A stretch of DNA of 64,000 bases from Gordius sp. MW1. Its lineage: Eukaryota; Nematomorpha; Gordioida; Gordea; Gordiidae. The DNA is taken from NCBI GenBank assembly GCA_964036665.1, contig OZ038532.1:868001-932000 (forward strand), written 5' to 3'. Under the pieces are notes generated by a model. It was given only the letters and a program-made list of their open reading frames with translations. It did no database searches and had not been told where the DNA came from. Below, piece by piece: positions 1 through 17,110 of this stretch (positions within the stretch are counted from its first letter, which is position 1; every line of letters starts with the position of its first letter). The position numbers and the translations under genes are program-made.

Positions 1-75
1 ACCCGGACCCAAACCGAAACCTTTTCAACCCGAACCCGATCCTACCCGAAAATTATATTAACCAGTGGAGGGCTC
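1..75. repeat. Edge fragment of a CCCGAACCC-rich repeat
   Basis: The first 60 bases are runs of CCCGAACCC-like sequence in an otherwise AT-rich region. The same flavour is seen in the hAT-like elements at 27079-27891 and 40918-41288. Only the right edge lies in the window, so family membership is inferred from composition. Confidence 0.35.
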
Positions 76-1784
76 TACATTATATCCCCTCAAAGAAGTG
101 CTGCAAGGGGGCAAGCGTTGTTATTTTTAAAGCACCGCCACATGTGCCATTACCACGCTTATGAATCAAATAAGGCATTAGGGGAGGAGGGGGATGGGGT
201 ATGTTATAATATTATTTTATTTACTCTCTTTTGACCTAAACTAGCAACACTAGGTGGATAAATAAATAGGAAATAGTTCCAGGAGATAGTTAAATGTAAC
301 TAGTTACTTAGCAGCCCTAATTTATTAGTAATTATGTTATTTGCTTGTGGTCACCAAAAGGACTAGCGGGATTGATCCGTCTAGGCCACTTCGTGGACTT
401 TTGCTTCCCCATAATAGCTTTAGATAGAGCACTGTATGAGCGACTCGACTCCGGACGGCTCGGATAAAAATTAATAAAAAATATTTGGCCTCGTGCTTGA
501 CACGGGCCTTTAGGCCAGTCCCACTCGAGCCCCAAATCCGCCCGGTAGCAAGCCCAAGCCAATGAACCATGTAAAAATAATTTTTTTTTTAATTTCAATC
601 TTATTATACGAAATAACCAGAGTTCATAATTTAGCTTTTCAAAAACCAGCATCCTCCTATAACGAATCATTTTTGTTAAAAATCGAAAGATCATACTAAA
701 TTTTCTGAAATATATTTATAAATATATATAAAAAGTAGCGTAACTTTGAAAAAATAATTTAAATAAAAAAATATTTATTTTTAACCGTTCAAGTCTGATA
801 TATATAACTTCAAAGTTTTTTTAATACATTGAATTTAAATGATTGAATATTAGAATGATAAATTGAATTTTTAATCTTTTTTACCCATAAAAATTATTAA
901 ATGCAAATAATTTCATTATTTATATGAATTGATTTCATATGCGATATGTGCCTACGTTGCGATATGAAAAAGATGTCAGGCGGGGCTCTGGTCAGTAGTG
1001 TTTCTATCACGTCTCGTCTCGGAAGGGATCATAAAAATCTCGATCTCGTGTCGGTCTAGAAAAGTCGCGGTCTCGTCTCGACGAGGATTCTCGACAAAAT
1101 TTACACGAAGTAAAATTTTCTGATTAAATATATAAAATAAGTGAAAAAAAAAAATCAAATGACAAACATTTATTTTTTTATAAACCTTAATACACAAACT
1201 TTTTAAAGATGTAGCGCGACACGATATGTCATTGACAATATAAAGATATGAACTAATTCACAAAGAAAAAACTTTATATAGAAAGTACAAATTAAAAAGC
1301 TATAAATATATTTCAAGTATAGAAAATTAAATTTTGTAGTTCTAGCAAATTATAACATTTGTATCAAATTCATTGTGTATTTCAAATATAAATAGACTTT
1401 TAAATTTATAATTTTATTTATATTTATAGTTAAATTTTGGGTAAATTGAGACCTTTATTAACCCTGGCTAAAGCATCCAAGTTGTTAACATATTTAAGGC
1501 AAACGTCTTAGTCCATTGATATTTCCATCTTCAATTATAGCCCATAAAGTTTATTGCTTGTTTACTATGGCCTTATAAAGCTTATTGATAATATTATTAT
1601 TTACAGAAAGGATAACTAGTTGCACATATTATAACGTTATAAAAACAAGAAAAGCAGCATTACTAATAAGATCATAGGTTTTAGGTTTTAAACTAAAGTG
1701 CACATATTTTATTTTAATCTTTATAATCAAATTTTTATTCCAAATAATTAATTTCCAATTCTAACTAACTTTGCCATTAAATAA
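76..1784. other. Intergenic AT-rich stretch without a gene
   Basis: No coding region is supported here. Two GC-richer islands stand out: 340-560 (degenerate GCCCG/GGGCC motifs) and 980-1100 (repeated CGTCTCG motifs). A similar CGTCTCG patch recurs at 10370-10500. These look like decayed mini-transposons with simple subterminal repeats. The open frames across them have no recognisable domain. Confidence 0.4.
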
Positions 1785-3381
1785 TCTATATATATAAAGT
1801 AAAGTGTATGTATATATATATGTATATATATATGTATGTAAGAGCTAAATTCTGAAACTACCGGTCCGATTCGCGCGAAAATCTACCCCTAGGTTCCCAG
1901 GGCGGCCAGGGGTAAAATAGCTTTTTCAGAATCCTAAAATTCCTTTTAGTTTTTGAGATATTGGGTTTTATGCGTTTTGACGTTCAATAAAATGTCAATC
2001 AAACGCACCTCCTCGCGTTCGTTGAAAATTTGAATATACAGACAGTTCTGTAGTAAAAGTGTATCACTTATAGTAGTTTGTAAAACGTAATCTTTTCTTA
2101 ACGGTGACAACATAAAATTTATGAATTAAATTTCTTAAACGTCATCTTTTCTTAACGGTGACAATATAAAATTTATGAATTAAATTTCTTAAACGTCATC
2201 TTTTCTTAACGGTGACAAGACAACATAAAATTTATGAATTAAATTTCGTAAACGTCATCTTTTCTTAACGGTGACAACATAAAATTTGTGAATTAACCTG
2301 AAATAAATAAAATTATAGATTATTTGAGAAAATATATAGGTGAAGAAGATGAATTTTTCTCATTATCATTAAATGAGATATTTTAAATGAGAAAGATGAA
2401 AGTATATATAATTTAAATGTAATATAAAATAGTCCAACGTTGATTATTCTGAGTAAATGCTATTTATATATAAATGTCATTATTTATCTATCATTAATTT
2501 TTATTAAAGAGATATTTAAATGAGAATAAATTCTGAAACTACAGGCCCGATTCGCGCGAAACTTTACCCGTAGGTTCTCAGGGCGGCCAGGTGTAAAATA
2601 GCTTTTTCAGATTGCTAAAATTCCTTTTAGTTTTAAAAATATCGGACATTTCTCGGCCTTTTGGTTTTAAAAAAGGGCTAAATTCTGAAACTTCAGATCC
2701 GATTCGAGCGAAAATTTAGCCGTAGATGCCCAGATAGGCCAGGGGTAAAATAGCTTTTTCAGATTCCTAAAATACTTTTTTGTTTTAAAAATATCTGACA
2801 TTTCCCGTCCAGTTTCATTTATAGCAGCATATACAATAATGACGTCATACATACAAAGCTGAAGTATTCTCGAATTAGATATTTAAAAGTATAATAAAAA
2901 TGTTACAGTATACGGTTAAAATTATTGGGGGTTTAACAGACTATTTAAATTAAATAAATAAAATTTAAATTATGCAGTTTTTGTCATTATTATCACGTGG
3001 TCGATCATAGAAGCATATTTTTAATAATTATCCATCCTTCAATTAATTATTTTATTATATTAAAGAAAATTGTATTTCAAATAAATCAGCTAGCTAGAAA
3101 AATAAAATAATGGTATTATTGTATAATAAGTAACAGCATTAATAAGCAATTTTTTCAAAAACATTTAAAGTCGGATTTGATGACTAAAATAGAATTTGCA
3201 TTTGGTTTGTCTGATTACATAAATATATACTAAAAATAGTGGGTTCATAAAATCATTCGGACCTTTCACATTATAAATTATTTCATATAAGACCCCATTT
3301 TAGATAAGTCTTATTAATAGCTTATACTTAATTAACCACTTAAGGACTGAGCCAAAGCAACGCTTGGCCGGGCACAGCTAG
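1785..3381 (+). mobile_element. Non-autonomous Helitron, copy 1
   Basis: The element begins with TC followed by TATATATATAAAG and ends with CTAG. It is preceded by A and followed by T, the AT insertion target of Helitrons. A hairpin, GCCAAAGCAACGCTTGGC, lies about 10 nt before the CTAG end. It carries no transposase gene. A close copy lies at 62323-63857, and the 3' end matches that of the larger Helitron at 27940-33256, which may therefore have supplied Rep/helicase. An internal tandem repeat of about 54 bp has four copies here and three in the second copy. Family assignment rests on the termini. Confidence 0.85.
2085..2297 (+). repeat. 54-bp tandem repeat inside Helitron copy 1
   Basis: Four units of about 54-58 bp, each containing CTTTTCTTAACGGTGACA, lie head to tail. 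The matching site in the second Helitron copy (about 62605-62763) has three units, so the array length varies between copies. Confidence 0.8.
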
Positions 3382-3639
3382 TTATTTATATAATACAGTA
3401 TAATTTATATTGCGCAATTGCCACAATAAAACCCCTTAAAATGTGAAAAGTAATGTGTATGACAAAAAAATGTATTCACATAATGAAATATTAAGTATCA
3501 AAAATTTAGGAAGTACACTATTAGTTGAAGCATATAAACTTCTAGAAAACTCATGATCGGATCAATTACGGTGTGAGCGAATACTCAATTGCACTTTTTA
3601 AATCTCTAGGCAGGCACAAATGACGCTAGGGTGCTTATC

Positions 3640-5010
3640 GAGCTATAAATAATAGTAAAAAAAACGAAAAAAATAATTTCGATTCACATTTTGGCCAATG
3701 GTCATTTTTTCCATCGGTCAGGAGCCAGCGGACGGCCAAAAAGTTATAATAGCATTGGTAATAACAAGAACAATCATAATAGTCAAAAAAAAACGAAAAA
3801 AATAATTCCGATTCCCATTTTGGCCAATGGTCATTTTTTCCATCGGTCACCACCCCCTCCCCTTTTATAGAACACAACCCGCAAAAAGTTCATTTGTACG
3901 ATACTTTGAAAATTTAAATCCACACTATCGTCCCCCCTTCCCTTCCCCTCTTCCCTTCCCTTCTCCCCCTTCCCACGAGGGCCGAAGGCCCTTGTTTTAT
4001 TTGCTATGCAATTTATGGGCGAGAAAGGTGGGAAGGGGCGATAATGCCTATAGGGGGGTATTAATGCCTAATGATTAATTAATTATTTATACAAATTTTC
4101 CATTTACAGGCAAAATGTAATATAGGCAAGGGTTAGGGTTAGATTTAGTGTTTGCATCTAGTTGCGTATTACATTAGTTTTTATGGCCTTTAGTGATTAT
4201 GGGTCTAACAAACATTATATTATAAAACATCACAATGTTAAGAATTTGCAGAATTGTTGGGAGAAATTTTTTGTTGAATTTGAACAATTTTTAATTAAAA
4301 AAATCAAAAATTTGGCCAATGGTCATTTTTTCTCTATTGGTCAATACCAACAGATACTCTATAAGTCAATGATAGCCAAAAAAACGGAAAAAAAATTTTG
4401 ATGCTCACTTTGGCCAATGGTCATTTTTTTCCATTGGTCAGCAGCCAGCACACGTTAAAAGTGGATATAAATTCATAAGAGTAAAAAAAAAACGAAAAAA
4501 AAATTTTCAAATCACATTTTGGCCAATGGTCATTTTTTTCCATTGGTCAGCAGCCAGGACACGGTAAAAGTGGATATAAATTCATAATAGTCAAAACGAA
4601 AAAAAAAGTTTTCGAATCACATTTTGGCCAATGGTCATTTTATTCCATTGGTCAGCAGCCAGCGGACGGCCAAAAAGTCATAATAGCAATGGTAGGAACA
4701 GGAACAATCATAATAGTCAAAAAAAAACAAAAAAAATAATTTCGATTCACATTTTAGCCAATGGTCATTTTTTCCATCGGTCAGGAGCCAGCGGACGGCC
4801 AAAAAGTCATAATAGCAATGGTAGTAACAGGAACAATTATAATAGTTAAAAAAAAAAAGAAAAAATAAACTCGGATTCACATTTTGGCCAATGGTCATTT
4901 TTTTCATTGGTCAGCAGCCAGCGGACGGCCAAAAAGTCTTATTATCAATGATAGTCAAGAACAATCATAAGAGTCAAAAAAACTCCGGGATTCTAACCCA
5001 AAAACTAGTT
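3640..5010 (+). repeat. Tandem array of ~110-bp units with paired CCAAT motifs
   Basis: Each unit contains TTGGCCAATGGTCA, a short T run, then CCATTGGTCAGCAGCCAG, GGACGGCCAAAAAGTC and a K-rich AAAAACGAAAAAA tail. The CCAATGG and CCATTGG pair forms a dyad, giving two opposed CCAAT boxes per unit. Related arrays lie at 6180-7660 (inverted) and 18870-20050. Both strands stay open for long stretches because of the unit structure; these frames do not resemble proteins. Confidence 0.8.
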
Positions 5011-5757
5011 AAATTGCATAGCAATTAAAAGTAAACAACTTTTATTTATGTTTATTATATAATAATTTAACGAAGCAATTAAAACCCGACCCCGCTTGAA
5101 AGCGAGGGAGATAGAGATGAGGGGTGGGGCACCTCTTATGCATTAATTTAAAAAATAACACAGCGAGGGAGATAGAGATGAGGGGTGGGGCACCTCTTTC
5201 ATATGCATTAATTTAAAAAATCGATAACCTAATATACCCAATGCAAATAGATATGGAGGGTAGACAACGGACAACGGACAACCAAAAAACGAGCCGATAA
5301 ATTGCATAGCAATTAAAATGAAACAATAATAGAACAAGCGGACGGCCAAAAAGTCATATTATCAATGGTAGTAACAAGAACAATCATAAGAGTCTAAAAA
5401 AACTCCGAGATTCTAACCCAAACCCTTGTAGTGGAGGGCATAGGGTAATTATAGCAATTAATATCAATGTTACCCAATTCAAAAACGAATAGATAGATAT
5501 ACTTATGCATTAATTTAACGTAGCAATCAAAACCCGACCCCGCCCGAAAGCGAGGGAGATAGAGATGAGGGGTGGGGCACCTCTTATGCATTAATTTAAA
5601 AAATAACACAGCGAAGGAGATAGAGATGAGGGGTGGGGCACCTCTTTCTGCATTAATTTAAAAAATCGATAACCTAATATACCCAATGCAAATAGATAGG
5701 AAAGGTAGACAACGGACAACCAAAAAACGAGCCCATAAATTGCATAGCAATTAATTG
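3934..5757 (+). repeat. Composite repeat E, copy 1
   Basis: This block shares its order of parts with 18510-20420: a CT/GA-rich segment near GGGCCGAAGGCCC, the hairpin motif AATTGC-TAT-GCAATT or its partial form, an AT-rich segment, the CCAAT array, then two GAGATAGAGATGAGGGG segments and a final ATAAATTGCATAGCAATTAA. It probably is a mobile or amplified non-coding unit, but no terminal duplication was found, so its class is unknown. Confidence 0.6.
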
Positions 5758-6014
5758 ATTACCAATCTAATATTACCGCATCATTCAAGATGAACTGCAA
5801 AATTCAAATATGCTTTATGAACTGCAAAATTCAAATATGCTTTACATTCTATTCCATCACCACTCATTTCAAACCTAAATTTTTTCAATATTAGAGAATG
5901 CTATGTGATAAATAAATTTTTTACATAGCCTAAGGGCCATCCATACATAGGTAAATAAACTGAAATTGCCAAATTTTAAATTTTTTGCTAAAATATATAA
6001 CATTTACTACACTT

Positions 6015-7660
6015 AAGTGTTTTAATTGCTATGCAATTTATGGGCTCGTTTTTGGTTGTCCGTCCGTTGTCCGTCCGTTGTCCGTCCGTTGTCCGTCCAC
6101 CAAGTTATTGGCGCCAGCTTTGTGTTATTTAAATTAAATTAATATTTTGTTCTTGTTAATATCATTGATAATATGACTTTTTGACCCTCCGCTGGCTACT
6201 GACCAATGAAAAAAATGACCATTGGCCAAATAAATCGAATTTTTTTATGAAACTGCCCGGGAAATGTCCGATATTTTTAAAACGAAAAGGTATTTTAGGA
6301 ATCTGAAAAGGTTATTTTACCCCTGGCCGCCCTGGGCACCTACGAGTAAAGTTTCGAGCGAATCGGGCCGGTAGTTTCAGAATTTAGCCCTTTTTTAAAC
6401 TAAAAGGAAATTTAGGATCCTGCAAGAGCTATTACTTTAAATTTTATTTATTTAATTTAAATAGTTTGTTAAACCCCAATAATTTTGACTGTATACTGTA
6501 ACATTGATAATATGACTTTTTGACCGTCCGCTGGCTACTGACCATTGAAAAAAATGACCATTGGCCAAATAAATCGAAATTTTTTTTTCGTTTTCGAATA
6601 GGTTAACATTGATAATTACCCTATATCCTTTTCTACAAAAGCCTATGCCTCTACTGATATGGGTCCCTGTGCCCCTACAAAAGTTTTAATTGCTATGCAA
6701 TTTATGGGCTCGCTTTCCATTTTGTTTGTAACGCTGTTCGGTGTCTTGTCTTGTCTTGTCTTGTCTTGTTGTCTTGTCTTGCACCGAATGTCTTGTCTTG
6801 CACCGAATGTCTTGTCTCGTTGTTTACTTTTAATTTTTGTTAATTTAACTAGTTTTTGGGTTCGAATCCCGGAGTTTTTTTTGACTCTTATGATTGTTCT
6901 TGTTACTACCATTGATAATAAGACTTTTTGGCCGTTCGTTGGGTGCTGACCAATGAAAAAAATGACCATTGGCCAAAATGTGAATCCAAGTTTTTTTTTC
7001 GTTTTTTTTTGACTATTATGATTGTTCCTGTTACTACCATTGCTATTATGACTTTTTGGCCGTCCGTTGGCTGCTGACCAATGGAAAAAAATGATCATTG
7101 GCCAAAATGTGAATCGAACATTTTTTTCGTTTTTTTTTGTTAAAATAAATAATTAACCTATGCCCTCCCCTAGTAGAGCCTATGCATGCCTTTACTGATA
7201 TGGGTCCCTGTGCCCCCCCCCCATACAAAAGCCTATGCCTCTCCTGATGTGGGTTCGAATCCCAAAGAGGCCAATTTTATGTTTTATTTTTTTTGTTTAA
7301 ATAAATATATTGTTCTTGTTAATACCATTGATAATAAGACTTTTTGGCCGTCCGTTGGCTGCTGACCAATGGAATAAAATGACCATTGGCCAAAATGTGA
7401 TTCGAAATTTTTTTTTTCGTTTTTTTTGACTCTTATGAATTTATATCCACTTTTACCGTGTCCTGGCTGCTGACGAATGGAAAAAAATGACCATTGGCCA
7501 AAGTGAGCATAAAATTTTTTTTTTCGTTTTTTTGGCTATCATTGACTTATAGAATATCTGTTGGTACTGACCAATGAAAAAAATGACCATTGGCCAAATT
7601 GTGAATCGAAATTTTTTTTCCGTTTTTTTTTGACTTTTATGATTGTTCCTGTTAATTGGT
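6015..7660 (-). repeat. Composite repeat E, inverted and rearranged copy
   Basis: From 6026 the motif AATTGCTATGCAATT and GTCCGTCCGTTGTCC appear, followed by the CCAAT units in reverse orientation. A Helitron-derived fragment lies at about 6250-6500. At 6850 and 7245 the string GGGTTCGAATCCC occurs, which resembles a tRNA T-arm/B box and hints that part of the repeat is tRNA-derived. With 3640-5757 this gives a large near-palindromic arrangement. Confidence 0.5.
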
Positions 7661-7676
7661 TTTAATGATTCGACAA

Positions 7677-8701
7677 ATCGCTAGTGCTCTATCTGCAATT
7701 TTTGAAAATTTAAAAGTAAAAGTGCTATTCCATAGATTTTTATATATTTTATAATAAACTTTTTATAAAATGTGGAAAACAAATTTTTTGGCTTCACTAT
7801 TAAGGTTCTTATTTCGCTTAAATCGCGAATATCAATATTTTTTAGAATTGGTTTGCTCTAACTGCAATTACCCAATCGCAAGCGCTCATTTAATCACGTG
7901 AATAAATCGTCTGCTTTTAAATTTTAATCCGCTACAATTACTTTTCACATTGTTTTATGTCAAATATTTATAAATAAACTATTTCGGATGAAGATAATTA
8001 AAAGTAATATAAAAAATATAGCCATAACTATTATTATAAGTATCAAGAGGATAAATCAAAAAATTGTAAATAATGGTTAAAATTAGACTACAGGCAAAAT
8101 TTGTATAAAAGATTAAAACTAATATTAATTTTAGTCTTTGTTCATTATTGCTCATGGAAAAAGATGATTGTTATAGCCAAAGCAAATTTTGCAAGAGATA
8201 GGAAGAAAATTAAATTTTTAAAAGAGAATATTTAAGATTATTCAAAAATGAGAGATAAAATTTTAACGGAATATTTGTTTAAAAATAGATATAAATGATT
8301 GTACTTCCATTTGATATTCTTTTATATGTATCATACATTTTATAAATAATACATTAATAGTATTTGTTGTAAATATTATAATTGCTACAAATTGGTCTAA
8401 GAAATTTAATTATATACTCAAAGATATTTAAAAAATTTTATAATTTACCTTAATGTACATAACCCTTTATTTAGCTACTTTGCTCTATCTGAAATTTAAA
8501 AAATCAATTTTTTTATAAAATAAAAAGAAAAAATCCACGTTTTTGGCTAAAATAATATAGATGCTAATAGTTTACACTATCAAACTTAATTTCAAGTCAT
8601 ATGATTAATAAGTTTAGATTTTATAGCATTTCAAACTTTGAACTCAATTATCTCAGTTCGGAGTTTTGTGCAGATAGAGCACTCCAATTCTCAGCTAGCG
8701 A
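7677..8701. mobile_element. Candidate DNA element with imperfect inverted ends
   Basis: TCGCTAGTGCTCTATCTGCA near the left edge is matched in inverted, interrupted form by GCAGATAGAGCACT and CTAGCGA near 8675-8700. The interior is AT-rich with no transposase. A target duplication was not identified, so this is a tentative MITE call. Confidence 0.35.
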
Positions 8702-9798
8702 AATAATAAATGCGGGATAGCGATTAAGAGAATTGATGCCAACCCTTGCTTACCATATATTTCAATTTTATTATAGTAGTGGAGTAGTGATGGAGTATAG
8801 GATTGCCATGAATCGGCAATTTCCTACCCGAAGCAATATACCCTCGGTATATGCAACAGTATCGATTAATTTTGGGGTTTATTTTTCTTATCTAAGAAGT
8901 AAATTAAACAAACTCAAATATATAAAATATCAATAATCATTAAATAAAATCATAGTATTTTGACTGTCTTATTTTGACAATGTCTTATAAATTATGTTTC
9001 CCATTAGTGTTCACCTAACTTTGTTAATTTCGACGAAATGAAATGTGTAAGGATAATTACGTAGTATTTTAATTAAAACCAGACTACCTTATAACCTAAA
9101 TCTAGATAGATTGGCCTAATTTCTGAACACCCCTGAAATTAATAGGCATAGATCATATTAGAAATTTACTTACAAATACATTTTATTACCAACTTGTTAA
9201 TCCCGGCAATTAGTAATGAATAATTCAATTGGTTAACATCGATAATTACCCTATGCCCTCCCCTACAAGGGACTATGCCTCTCCCTGTGCCCCTATTTTT
9301 TATTAATATTGTATATTCACGAGGAAGGTGTAAATGGAATTGGAAATTAATTATGTAAATTGATTTTGGTAAATATTTTAATTCTAGGTTAGGTTAAATC
9401 GAATTTGCAAATGATAGAGGTCTCTAATCTTTATATTTTTATCAATCTTTTAAACAGACTTAAGGGTTTGGTTTTAACCGAAATTTATAATTAGTGTAGG
9501 GCAGGTAAATCTTTAGCCGTAAAAATGACCAACAAGGCCTTTTGGGTGAATAATAATGATTTCAAAATTTTGTCAAATCCCCCTGACAACTCTTTTTTTC
9601 CTTTTTATTATTCTGATGGCTTACTAAGATATTGACATATTTATTTTATATATGCATGAGCATAGGCCAAATATAATGATTTTTAAGAAAGTAATGTATA
9701 TTCTTTACTAATTTTGGGAGTTTATATACCACATATATATGAGAGGCCTACTATATTTAAAGGGAAAAAGATTAAAGTAATAATTACCTCTTCCTACG
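8702..9798. other. Intergenic stretch
   Basis: No gene is supported. At about 9232-9295 there is a short fragment of the composite repeat (GGTTAACATCGATAATTACC and following). The 67-codon open frame at 8733 has no recognisable domain. Confidence 0.4.
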
Positions 9799-9915
9799 TG
9801 TTCCTAAAAGCTATTTTACCCCTGGCCGCCCTGGGCACCTACGGGTAAAGTTTCGAGCGAATCGGGCGGGTAGTTTCAGAATTTAGCCCTTTTTTAAAAC
9901 TAAAAGGAATTTTTT
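9799..9915 (-). mobile_element. Helitron-related fragment
   Basis: The sequence around GCTATTTTACCCCTGGCCGC and GGGTAAAGTTTCGAGCGAAT matches, in reverse orientation, the block near 2525-2690 of the non-autonomous Helitron. A further reversed fragment lies at about 6250-6500. Both lack Helitron termini. Confidence 0.6.
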
Positions 9916-10016
9916 TTTAATTTTTTTTTAAATTAAGTTAATATTTTGTTCTTGTTAATACCAGACTGTCTGCTAACCATTAGAAAATATAACCACTGGC
10001 CAAAGTGATGGAAAAT

Positions 10017-10217
10017 TTGTATAAATAATTAATTAATCATTAGGCATTTAAAACCCCCCCCCCCTATAGGCATTCTCGCCCCTTCCCACCTTTCTCGCCC
10101 ATAAATTGCATAGCAAATATGATACATTTATACGGAGTATAGATGAGTCGTCCCCCCTTCCCTTCCCCTCCTCCCCTTCCCTTCTCCCCCTTCCCACGAG
10201 GGCCGAAGGCCCGAGTT
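10017..10217 (-). repeat. Composite repeat E, partial inverted copy
   Basis: This is the reverse complement of the left end of the copy at 18510-20420, including the CCTATAGGCATTCTCGCCCC segment, the ATAAATTGCATAGCAAAT motif and the CT-rich segment ending at GGGCCGAAGGCCC. Confidence 0.65.
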
Positions 10218-10701
10218 TCTCTTAAAAGATCAATATTTTAATATCATATATATTCCAATTATATTGATTTAAATCTAATATCTTAAAGGTAAATCAAGCA
10301 AGTTAATATACACCATAATTTACTAAAATCTAATGATCAATAAATAGCTGAGATTTTGCCGAAAATATCTCGTATCGTCTCGCCTCGACATCAAAATTCT
10401 CGTCATAATCTCAGATCAATTTTTTAAATTTTCGTCTCGTTTCGGTCTTTCGAGACAAGACAAGATAAAACCAAGAATTTGCTCGGTTTTTCCGCATCAC
10501 TTATGGTTGGGCCAAAATTTCAAAAAGAATTTGGTACGGCTCGGATAAAAAAACGGAATCGGGACGGTGAAAGCAGCCTACAAGAACATACAAGCAGATG
10601 TCTTATACCCATGACAATCTGGTGACAATTAAAAAAAGTAAAGGGAATCTAAGCAATCAGTTGACGCAAGGTTAATACAGTCTGTCCAATCTATAATATA
10701 T
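10218..10701. other. Intergenic, with a CGTCTCG-rich patch
   Basis: No gene is seen. CGTCTCG-type motifs at 10370-10500 and a GGCTCGG segment at 10530-10570 resemble the islands at 340-1100 and probably are decayed mini-transposons. Confidence 0.35.
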
Positions 10702-12766
10702 TGTATTTTGAACAATCTAGTTAATAACGTAAATTAGTCGATACTCCACTTTTAGAATTTTATTTATCAAGAACTATTGTTAAGTTCTCCCCAAAAAGGG
10801 AAGGCCTATATTGGATAAGTAATAGATTATTCGACTTCCAATATCAACTTTATTTCGACTTCAAAATTTATTTAAACTCTTTCAACTTCCTCTATATTAC
10901 AACATCTCGTATTTAAAGTAGTAACTATAATAATCAGGGATGAGGTAATCAGATTAGGCGTAAATAATGATAGAGCACAAATAATAATGATAAGCGAAGT
11001 GGTAACAATAATGATAAGCGCAGTAATAACAATAATGATAAGCGCACTAATAATGATGGCGAAGATAACAATAAACTAAGAAATAGCGAAATCATCGTGA
11101 TTCTAAAATCTATTAAGAAACGCGTGGAGGATAATTTTATGGGTAAGGTAATAAAACTACTAACATTTGAATTTGGCTTAATGCACGCGTGGCCTTGAAC
11201 AGCCAAACGCGATTCATAATATCCAAGGGTAATCTTAATTTTAATTGCCACGGTAATAAAAATAAAATTTATTATTTGGCTTAATGCCTCACCTTCCCCT
11301 TTTCCTAAAAAAATTTTTAACCTTGTGGATTTCTGGCATCGTAATCTCCATATTCATGCTTTTTGATGTCGACATTGATCTTGACATTAACATTGACCTT
11401 GATATTGACATTGATTATGACATCGATATTGACCTAGATATTGACACTACTTACCGAAACCGAGGATAGGTTCTTTTAACAAAATCCCTTTCCTCATAAA
11501 CCGAGGTTGACTCATTAACTGAGTTCAGTGCCCCAAAAACCAAGGTTGACTCATTATGTGAGTTCAGTGCCTTATAAACCCGATGTTGACTCAATGAGTT
11601 CAGAGCCCCGTGAATACCCGGTTTAGTAGTACAATTTCTAACCAAAAATTTCCGTCATTTCCTCCCAATCTTTATAACAAAACCGTCATTTCCTTCCTTC
11701 AAAATCTTAATACCATCCCATTTACAAAAATCGCCATTTCTCTCGCCATTGAAAAATATTAATCATAAATGTAGCAAATATTTTTAATTTAGTGTGTGAG
11801 TGATTTCAGTGTGGGTGAATTCAATCTTACCAGATATGACGAATCTTGATTTTCAGAATTCCCAAATGTTGATTTTGAATTTCGGATTACTGGAGAATTT
11901 TACTTTTGTTCCGTCAGTTGATAAAGGATGTGTTTTGATACTACGAATTTTAATTCCAAGAATATATTTCATTTTCTGAATACGCTTAAATTATTTCTTT
12001 GCGATTTGGAGGAATTTTTTCCTTCGTTCATAGAATCCTGCCCTTTGTCTCGGAAAACTCTGTAGTTAGGTTGTCGCGGTCTGGATGGTTGCCGATGGTT
12101 CGGAACTTTGAGGGTTGACACTCTGCTTGGATTTCCTCGAATGATGGCGTGATATTCACGTTTTCTGACACCAATATTGTATTTTGAACAATCTGGTTAA
12201 TAACGTAAATTAGTCGATACTCCACTTTTAAAATTTTATTTATCAAGAACTATTGTTGTTAAGTCCTCCCCAAAAAGGGGAGGCCTATATTGGATAAGTA
12301 ATAGATTATTCGACTTCCAATATCAACTTCTTTCGACTTCAAAATTTATTTCAAATCTTTCAACTTCCTCTATATTACAACATCTCGTATTTAAAGTAGT
12401 AACAATAATGATCTGGGATGAGGTATTCAGATTAGGCGTAAATAACGATAGAGCAATAATAATGATAAGCGAAGTGGTAACAATAATGATAAGCGCAGTG
12501 GTAACAATAATGATAAGCGCACCAATAATGATGGCGAAGATAACAATACACTAAGAAATAGCGAAATCATCGTGATTCTAAAATCTATTAATAAACGCGT
12601 CGAGGATAATTTTATGGGTATGGTAATAAAACTACTAACATTTGAATTTGGCTTAATGCACGCGTCGCCTTGAACAGCCAAACGCGATTCATAAAATCCA
12701 AGGGTAATCTTAATTTTAATTGTCACGGTAATAAAAATAAAATTTATTATTTGGCTTAATGCCACA
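10702..12766 (-). mobile_element. Non-autonomous LTR retrotransposon fossil
   Basis: Two direct repeats of about 590 bp (10702-11291 and 12178-12766) bound an interior of about 886 bp. Read on the minus strand each begins TG and ends CA. A primer-binding-like TGGTGTCAGAA (12162-12172) lies just inside the 5' repeat. A polypurine tract, AGGAAAAGGGGAAGG, abuts the 3' repeat. ATAT flanks both sides as a short target duplication. No gag or pol is present, so it is a small TRIM/LARD-like element that needed help in trans. The interior has short tandem repeats at 11350-11450 and 11500-11610. The two LTRs look roughly 95% alike by eye, so it is not very recent. Superfamily is undetermined. Confidence 0.75.
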
Positions 12767-13100
12767 ATATGTATGATATAACCAAGGGATCTTCTGACGT
12801 GAAACGTTCCATCCCTTTTACTTTTTTTAGGCTATATTTATTAAATTTTTTATATATTATTTCAAACAGCCATATTTGCTTAGTTAAAAGGAGAAGGAAA
12901 TTTATTTGCGCTGACACAAAAAGGGATAATTTTTTTTTAAATTTGTAGATATTTTGAATATATAAGGAATTTGGGATACGGAAGAGGGGAATCGCCCCTC
13001 CAGCTTTCCCTTACAAGGTCCATGTCAAAATTATTTACGATGTCTTTCGGTTAGTTTGTTAAAAAAATTCTACCAGATGCGTGTTACTCATTCTTAACAC
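12767..13100. other. Intergenic stretch upstream of Ral
   Basis: AT-rich sequence with no supported gene or repeat. It is the remaining native sequence before the MITE that abuts the Ral gene and may contain promoter elements, none of which I can name. Confidence 0.3.
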
Positions 13101-13109
13101 AATTTGTGA

Positions 13110-17110
<4,001 letters not shown>

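Noticed and set aside
3635-5000. Long overlapping open frames on both strands in the CCAAT arrays (also 6643-7228 and 19232-20152)
   Set aside because: They arise because the ~110-bp repeat unit lacks stops in some frames. The peptides are direct translations of the repeat, mirror each other on opposite strands and match no protein family.
6850-7265. GGGTTCGAATCCC strings as tRNA genes
   Set aside because: They resemble a T-arm/B box, but no acceptor, D-arm or anticodon arm can be folded around them. At most they are remains of a tRNA-derived repeat.
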